From Campylobacteraceae bacterium (GTDB taxonomy: Bacteria; Campylobacterota; Campylobacteria; Campylobacterales; Campylobacteraceae), in contig JAITEH010000004.1 of the NCBI GenBank assembly GCA_031282125.1, positions 1 through 11,781 of the forward strand: a DNA stretch of 11,781 nucleotides, given 5' to 3'. Position numbers and translations under genes: made by a program. Position 1 is the first letter of the stretch, and each line of letters begins with the position of its first letter. The notes below the pieces were generated by a model that saw only the letters and a list, made by a program, of their open reading frames with translations, ran no database searches and was not told the DNA's origin. Below are positions 7,672 to 11,781 of this stretch, one piece after another.

Positions 7672-8613
7672 ATGAGTTTTTTTGATATTATCGGTTTTGG
7701 GAAAAACAGTAGTTGCGGCGCTGATGAGGGCGAAGTATTTGATAGAAAGTTATTTGCGGCAAAGCATATAAAAAGCGGAGTTAATTTAAAAACGCTTCAT
7801 GTAGAGGTCAAAAAATCAACGCATAAAAAATCTTACATAAATGCCGAATCCGCCGATATACATACGCATAAAGGCGTCATCGAGGGCGGAGACGTCAATA
7901 TAAAGCGGCTTGTCGGCGGTAAAGTAATCGCAGATACTATCGTTGTTGATTTTATGGAAAACGGCACGATAGAGGGCAATTATATACATATTAAAAAACT
8001 TGGCTCAGGTAACTCTATAACATCAAGCGGTATCGTAGAGATAGACAGCATCGAGGGCGAGAAAAATACCATTACGATAAAACCGCTTTTTGACATAGAA
8101 AAATATAACATTTTGTCGGTTCTTTACGAAAAAATTATGTTTTACAAAAAAGAGTTTGAAAGCACATCGAAAATATTGGAAGAGAAACGCCTTGAGGTGG
8201 AAAGTCAAATCTCAAACGCTAAAGTATGCCGCGCCAAAATCAATCTTTCAAAAGAAGACGGGATTATCCCCGATACAAATCTGATGGTAGAGGCAAGAGA
8301 GTTTGATATCTTAAGCAGAGAGTATCAAAAACTGGTAAATATGACTGAGAGCTTGAGAGAGCACATGGACGTTGTCATAGAGGAGTTTAAGGCATATATC
8401 AAGTGGAGCGGATTTTCATGCGATGAGAAAGTTATCTGCGACTCTTCTTGGACGGCAAATAACAAAATCTCATTTGTCCTGCCAAAACACAATCTCTCAT
8501 ATAATCCTTCAAAAGGCGAAAATGCTCATGAGATATATTTGTGGTATAATTGCGAACTTTTGCTTGATGCACAAGGTGAGTTTAGGGTGAAAATCAACAA
8601 TAAAGAGTCGTAA
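7672..8613 (+). CDS. Conserved Campylobacterota protein of unknown function: beta-solenoid plus coiled coil (FapA/bactofilin-like)
   Basis: I do not recognise a defined function for this 313-residue protein. It has no signal peptide or membrane helix, so it is probably cytosolic. Residues about 40-135 hold short repeating beta rungs with glycine turns (GVIEGGDVNIKRL, GGKVIADTIVV, NGTIEGNYIHIKKL, GIVEIDSIEG), like the right-handed beta-helix of bactofilins and of FapA/DUF342 proteins. Residues about 142-242 are charged and helical with heptad-like spacing, a likely coiled coil. The last 70 residues are a separate mixed domain containing three tryptophans and several cysteines. This order (beta-helix, coiled coil, C-terminal domain) is reminiscent of FapA, but the protein is much shorter. 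The start has GGAG six bases upstream. Its stop overlaps the ruvA start as TAATG. It heads the operon containing ruvA, ddl and murF. Fold assignment is inference from pattern. Confidence 0.7.
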   Translation: MSFFDIIGFGKNSSCGADEGEVFDRKLFAAKHIKSGVNLKTLHVEVKKSTHKKSYINAESADIHTHKGVIEGGDVNIKRLVGGKVIADTIVVDFMENGTIEGNYIHIKKLGSGNSITSSGIVEIDSIEGEKNTITIKPLFDIEKYNILSVLYEKIMFYKKEFESTSKILEEKRLEVESQISNAKVCRAKINLSKEDGIIPDTNLMVEAREFDILSREYQKLVNMTESLREHMDVVIEEFKAYIKWSGFSCDEKVICDSSWTANNKISFVLPKHNLSYNPSKGENAHEIYLWYNCELLLDAQGEFRVKINNKES

Positions 8614-9167
8614 TGATAGCAGCTATCGAGGGTAAAGTAGTCAAAAAAGAACCTGCATTTGTTTATATGAAAACACTTGGCGGCATAACTTATAAAGTCG
8701 CCGTATCTTTGCATTGCAGCGCAGCTATAAAACAGGATATTATAGAGCTTAGAATCACACAGATAATAAGAGAAGACGCGAATCTGCTGTTTGGATTTTT
8801 GGATGCCGACGAGCAGAGAATGTTTGAACAACTGATAAAATTAAACGGCATAGGAACGGCTACCGCGCTTGCGATATGCTCCACTTTGACGCCAGAAGAG
8901 TTTGCAAAAGCTTTGGTCGCGTCCGACGCTAATACTTTTATAAAAGTGCCTGGCATAGGGCTTAAAAGCGCAAAAAGGATTTTGGTAGAACTTGGCGAAT
9001 TTGTGCTGGAAAGCGGGCTTAATGCGTCAAGTAAGAGCCAGACCGAAGCGAAATTAGCATTGGAAGCTTTAGGATTTAAAAGTGAAAAGATAAAAGCAGT
9101 ATTGTTTACATGCAAAGGCGTTACAACTCAAGAGATTATTAAAGAAGCTTTGAGTAAACTTCAGTAA
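8613..9167 (+). CDS. ruvA: Holliday junction branch migration protein RuvA
   Basis: DNA-binding subunit of the RuvAB branch-migration complex; tetramers grip Holliday junctions and recruit the RuvB motor. At 184 residues it is slightly short compared with E. coli (203). Domain I (about 1-62) is the OB-fold, starting MIAAIEGKV. Domain II carries two helix-hairpin-helix motifs, LNGIG at 77-81 and VPGIG at 112-116 followed by KSAKRILVEL. After a short linker (about 133-143), domain III (145-184, ALEALGFKSEKIKAVL) is the RuvB-binding helix bundle. The ATG overlaps the preceding stop by one base (TAATG), so translation is coupled to the beta-solenoid gene. ddl follows after about 20 bases. Confidence 0.97.
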   Translation: MIAAIEGKVVKKEPAFVYMKTLGGITYKVAVSLHCSAAIKQDIIELRITQIIREDANLLFGFLDADEQRMFEQLIKLNGIGTATALAICSTLTPEEFAKALVASDANTFIKVPGIGLKSAKRILVELGEFVLESGLNASSKSQTEAKLALEALGFKSEKIKAVLFTCKGVTTQEIIKEALSKLQ

Positions 9168-9179
9168 AAAATATTTTCT

Positions 9180-9184
9180 AAGGA
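9180..9184 (+). promoter_or_regulatory. Ribosome binding site deciding the ddl start
   Basis: AAGGA precedes two adjacent ATG codons at 9187 and 9190. It lies only two bases from the first but five from the second. Together with the conserved MKLAIVFGG N-terminus this favours the second ATG. Confidence 0.6.
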
Positions 9185-9189
9185 TTATG

Positions 9190-10227
9190 ATGAAATTGGC
9201 TATTGTTTTTGGCGGGGAGAGTTATGAACATGAGATAAGTATAGTAAGCGCGATTGCGCTTAAAAAGGTGATATTTTGCGAACTTATCTATATTTTTTGC
9301 GATAAAAACAGGGATTTTTATCTGATACCTGCCAACGAAATCACATCAAAGCGGTTTAGCAGCGGCAAATACCTTAACGACACGAAACTCACATTAAAAC
9401 AGGGCGGATTTTATTTTAAAAAATTATTCAAAGAGAGCAAAGTCGAGTTTGACGCTGTCATAAATATCATACATGGAGCCGACGGCGAAGACGGCAAAAT
9501 AGCTGCGCTTTTTGATTTTTTCGGCATTCCTTACATAGGTCCCAGCATCGAAGCAAGCGCCATTAGCTACAATAAATTTTTTACAAAACTCTACGCCAAA
9601 TCTTTGGGCGTAAAAACTCTTGATTATGAAGTAGTCACTAAAGAGAACAAAAATATATCCATACCTTTTCCTGTTATCATAAAGCCTTTAAGGCTTGGAA
9701 GCTCCATCGGCGTAAGCGTTGTGAAAGAGCAAAGCGAGCTTGAGTATGCGCTGGACGTGGCTTTCGAGTTTGATGATGAGGTGCTGGTCGAGCCGTTCGT
9801 GGAAAATGTGCTGGAGTACAATATCGCAGGCTGCAAAATCGGCGATAATATACGCTATTCCATCATAGAAGAGCCGCAAAAAGAGCTGATTTTGGATTTT
9901 GATAAAAAATATCTTGATTTTTCAAGAACCCAGAAAGTTTACAAAGCAAGACTTACAGAGATACTTCATGAAGAGATTAGGAAAAGCTTCAAGCTGATTT
10001 ACGAGCCGCTTTTTGAAGGTGCTGTGATAAGGTGCGATTTTTTTGTCATAAGAAATAGAGTTTACCTAAATGAGATTAACCCAAATCCGGGCTCTTTGGC
10101 AAATTACCTTTTTGAAGAGTTCAGCGCTCTTATTCAGGATTTGGCGCAAAATCTACCGAAAAGACGCAAAATTTCAGTGGCATACAAATACATAAACAGC
10201 ATCCAATCAGCCAAAGGCAAAGCGTAA
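9190..10227 (+). CDS. ddl: D-alanine--D-alanine ligase
   Basis: ATP-grasp enzyme that makes the D-Ala-D-Ala dipeptide used by MurF. From the second ATG it is 345 residues, longer than E. coli DdlB (306). Visible: N-terminal FGGESYEHEIS (about 7-17), the central GADGEDGKIAALFDFFGIPYIG (about 97-118), the ATP-binding segment FPVIIKPLRLGSSIGV (about 160-175), and the metal-binding end CDFFVIRNRVYLNEINPNPGS. The Glu and Asn ligands of this last motif are kept, but the family usually reads N-T-x-P-G, and here it is N-P-N-P-G followed by SLANYL. The segment between about 230 and 255 (DFDKKYLDFSRTQKVY) corresponds to the omega loop that closes the active site and differs from enterobacterial forms. 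Similar variants occur in Campylobacter, as I recall. The operon context with murF supports the call. Confidence 0.94.
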   Translation: MKLAIVFGGESYEHEISIVSAIALKKVIFCELIYIFCDKNRDFYLIPANEITSKRFSSGKYLNDTKLTLKQGGFYFKKLFKESKVEFDAVINIIHGADGEDGKIAALFDFFGIPYIGPSIEASAISYNKFFTKLYAKSLGVKTLDYEVVTKENKNISIPFPVIIKPLRLGSSIGVSVVKEQSELEYALDVAFEFDDEVLVEPFVENVLEYNIAGCKIGDNIRYSIIEEPQKELILDFDKKYLDFSRTQKVYKARLTEILHEEIRKSFKLIYEPLFEGAVIRCDFFVIRNRVYLNEINPNPGSLANYLFEEFSALIQDLAQNLPKRRKISVAYKYINSIQSAKGKA

Positions 10228-10251
10228 TCATGAGCGCAATATTTTTTGAAA

Positions 10252-10256
10252 AGAGG
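10252..10256 (+). promoter_or_regulatory. Ribosome binding site deciding the start of the Phd-like gene
   Basis: AGAGG lies seven bases before the ATG at 10264. The in-frame TTG at 10246 has no ribosome site at a suitable distance. The ATG at 10264 is therefore the probable start. Confidence 0.6.
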
Positions 10257-10263
10257 TTTTTTC

Positions 10264-10488
10264 ATGGCTGCTTTCTATGATAAAGAGGAGATATTTACCG
10301 CGACAGAGGCGGTAAGGGATTTCAGCTCCATACTCAAAAAGGTTAATTCCCGCGAGATAGAACATGCCGTCATAGTTAAAAATAACCGTTTTAAGGCTGT
10401 TATTGTTGATTTTAAAGAGTATGAAAAGCTAAAAAATGCGCTTGACGTTCTGCAAAAGATTTATGCAAAAAATAGAAATAAAGCTTAA
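10264..10488 (+). CDS. Small Phd/YefM antitoxin-like protein without an adjacent toxin
   Basis: A 74-residue protein starting MAAFYDKEEIFTATEAVRDF. The pattern is that of the Phd/YefM fold: an N-terminal helix with a serine-rich segment before lysines (ATEAVRDFSSILKKV), a central strand pair (HAVIVKNNRFKAVIV), then DFKEYEKLK and a C-terminal helix that in true antitoxins binds the toxin. Phd/YefM proteins are normally DNA-binding autorepressors encoded beside a Doc or RelE/YoeB toxin. No such gene is present: the upstream neighbour is ddl and the next gene, two bases downstream, is an alpha/beta hydrolase. A small gene in this position is also found in Campylobacter jejuni, from memory, suggesting a domesticated role. 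The C-terminus is short. Its function is not known to me. Confidence 0.75.
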   Translation: MAAFYDKEEIFTATEAVRDFSSILKKVNSREIEHAVIVKNNRFKAVIVDFKEYEKLKNALDVLQKIYAKNRNKA

Positions 10489-10490
10489 AA

Positions 10491-11213
10491 ATGGCGATAA
10501 AAAGTGTCAATTTTAAAAATACGCAGTTAGATATTTCTTATATATTATCAAACACAAACCAAGAAAATTCTATCCTTTTTTTGCATGGATGGGGCGCAAA
10601 TAAAGAGCTCATGAAGAGCGCTTTTGGTGGTTTTTTCAAGGATTACTGCCATATTTACGTGGATTTTGCAGGCTTTGGCAATTCGTCTATACACGAAGCG
10701 ATGAACTCTTACGATATGAGAGACGTCATAAGTGAGTTCCTGCGCTCTATAAATAAAAATCCCAAAATCATCATTGGTCATTCGTTTGGCGGTAAAATCG
10801 CAGCTTTACTCAATCCCGACAATATCGTTTTACTTAGCAGTGCAGGCATAGTTTTGCCGAAAAGATTTTCTGTGCGTTTTAAGATAAAGCTTTTTAAGAT
10901 ATTTAAGTTTTTAGGTTTTGGCAGGTTTTACACACTTTTTGCCTCAAAAGATGTCAAAGGTATGAATAGCGTCATGTACAAGACATTCAAAAATGTCGTA
11001 AATGAAGACATGAGCGAAGTTTTCAAAGACTACAAGGGCAGGGCGGTTATATTTTGGGGCAAAGACGACGATATCATGCCAGTCGCCGCGGCATACAAAA
11101 TAAACTCTTTGATAACAAACTCCACACTTTTTGAGCTTAGTGGAGACCATTTTTTCTTTTTGGACAAAGGTAGATTTATAGAAGAGAAGACGATGAAGCA
11201 GGAGAACAAATGA
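10491..11213 (+). CDS. Alpha/beta hydrolase of unknown substrate
   Basis: A 240-residue alpha/beta hydrolase fold protein with no signal peptide. The oxyanion-hole strand is ILFLHGWGANKE (28-39). The nucleophile elbow is GHSFGG (96-101) with S98. The acid is probably D193 or D194 in FWGKDDDIMPV (188-197), and the base is H220 in SGDHFFFLDKGRF. The region 122-165 between strand and acid is the lid, which is basic and rich in phenylalanine. It follows the Phd-like gene by two bases without a clear ribosome site of its own, suggesting coupled translation, and its stop overlaps murF as ATGA. The position between ddl and murF is shared with Campylobacter as I remember it, so a link to envelope metabolism is possible. 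The reaction cannot be inferred from the motifs. Confidence 0.9.
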   Translation: MAIKSVNFKNTQLDISYILSNTNQENSILFLHGWGANKELMKSAFGGFFKDYCHIYVDFAGFGNSSIHEAMNSYDMRDVISEFLRSINKNPKIIIGHSFGGKIAALLNPDNIVLLSSAGIVLPKRFSVRFKIKLFKIFKFLGFGRFYTLFASKDVKGMNSVMYKTFKNVVNEDMSEVFKDYKGRAVIFWGKDDDIMPVAAAYKINSLITNSTLFELSGDHFFFLDKGRFIEEKTMKQENK

Positions 11214-11781
11214 CTTTACAATCAATCATACACATACTTTTTATCGCGCTTTTGCTGTTCGCGCATGCGGCGTTTGTTTTTGCTTTGGGGTACTATGTCT
11301 TAAGCGCAATGCAGTGGTATTCATACAGACCCTTGAGAGCTATTTTCCACTACAATAAGCCTTTGTGGCATCTGTTTTTATTTGTACTGCCGCTTGCATT
11401 GTATTTTGCCGCTCTTTTTTATGATGAGAGCAGCGTTTACTATCTTTTTGCGCTGTATCCGATTGCCTTATTTTTGTGGAATAGAAACCTTGACAAACCG
11501 TTGCAATTCACAAAAAGAGTTAAGCGATTTTTCTTTTTGTTGTTTGTAGCGGCGGTTTTTGCGGATGTACTCTTTTTTGTCGCGGAACAAAGACTATCAT
11601 CCTTGCAGTCTCCGTCTGTTATTATTCCGCTTTTTCTGGCTCTTATCGCCAGCTTTATGTATGAAAAAATACTATTTTTCGGCTATAAACATGAAGCAAA
11701 AAGAAAGCTAAAATCAATGCAAAATCTGCGCATTATCGCCATCACGGCAAGTTACGGCAAGACAAGCATTAAAAACTTTTT
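11210..11781 (+). CDS. murF: UDP-N-acetylmuramoyl-tripeptide--D-alanyl-D-alanine ligase with N-terminal membrane domain, cut by window edge
   Basis: MurF adds D-Ala-D-Ala to UDP-MurNAc-tripeptide. My translation gives 190 residues before the window ends. The first 165 or so are a hydrophobic domain with about five membrane segments (roughly 5-30, 52-70, 76-90, 106-125, 136-157), followed by a basic stretch (KHEAKRKLK) and the start of the Mur ligase core, IIAITASYGKTSIKNF. This is the ATP-binding P-loop, with K184, T185 and S186. The usual first glycine (TGSxGKT) is an alanine, A180. The normal cytosolic N-terminal UDP-binding domain of MurF is thus absent or replaced, a layout I associate with Campylobacterota MurF. 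The start is supported by GGAG five bases upstream and ATGA overlap with the hydrolase. The ligase body lies outside the window, so MurF rather than another Mur ligase rests on context and the KTSIKNF motif. Confidence 0.85.
   Translation, partial: MTLQSIIHILFIALLLFAHAAFVFALGYYVLSAMQWYSYRPLRAIFHYNKPLWHLFLFVLPLALYFAALFYDESSVYYLFALYPIALFLWNRNLDKPLQFTKRVKRFFFLLFVAAVFADVLFFVAEQRLSSLQSPSVIIPLFLALIASFMYEKILFFGYKHEAKRKLKSMQNLRIIAITASYGKTSIKNF

Noticed and set aside
8690..9115. 141-codon open frame on the minus strand
   Set aside because: Antisense to ruvA, which has both helix-hairpin-helix motifs; low-complexity serine/alanine translation.
10228..11213. Toxin-antitoxin module
   Set aside because: The small protein is antitoxin-like, but the following gene is an alpha/beta hydrolase with a full catalytic triad, not a Doc or RelE/YoeB-type toxin.
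1..11781. CRISPR arrays, insertion sequences, tRNA or rRNA genes, phase-variable homopolymers
   Set aside because: No repeated 25-40 base units, transposase motifs, cloverleaf sequences or long G/C tracts were found; the coding content is continuous housekeeping genes.

Overview
The window is an ordinary, gene-dense piece of a Campylobacterota (Epsilonproteobacteria) chromosome. It is AT-rich and almost entirely coding. The block murJ / conserved coiled-coil gene / ruvA / ddl / Phd-like gene / alpha/beta hydrolase / murF, and the block cysS / pyrD / M16 peptidase / dapA / SDR reductase, both resemble the Campylobacter jejuni order as I remember it. The genus cannot be fixed from the sequence alone. 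I see no mobile element, CRISPR array, tRNA, rRNA or sign of recent transfer.

Layout. The left two thirds (1-7537) reads leftward: murJ, cysS, then a very tight run pyrD - M16 zinc peptidase - dapA - fabL-like enoyl reductase - pgsA, with pgsA cut by the window edge. Every junction in that run overlaps or is 1 base apart (ATGA, TGA-A-ATG, TAATG, ATGA), so it is almost certainly one translationally coupled operon. TATAAT-like -10 boxes lie before pyrD and cysS, and an extended TGATATACT box lies before murJ. A divergent intergenic region (7538-7671) separates murJ from the rightward run: a beta-solenoid/coiled-coil protein of unknown function, ruvA, ddl, a small Phd/YefM-like protein, an alpha/beta hydrolase and membrane-fused murF, which is cut at the right edge. 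Junctions in this run are also mostly overlapping.

How the genes fit together. Much of the window serves the cell envelope. DapA starts the diaminopimelate/lysine branch that supplies peptidoglycan precursors. Ddl makes D-Ala-D-Ala, MurF adds it to the UDP-muramyl tripeptide, and MurJ flips lipid II. The FabL-type reductase finishes fatty-acid elongation cycles, and PgsA commits CDP-diacylglycerol to phosphatidylglycerol. PyrD, CysS and RuvA are housekeeping genes carried in the same operons. Points deserving a second look are the unknown beta-solenoid/coiled-coil gene coupled to ruvA, the antitoxin-like gene with no toxin beside it, the multi-pass membrane domain fused to MurF with a non-standard P-loop, and the YX6K FabL-type reductase. 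I did not find a convincing new multi-gene system.
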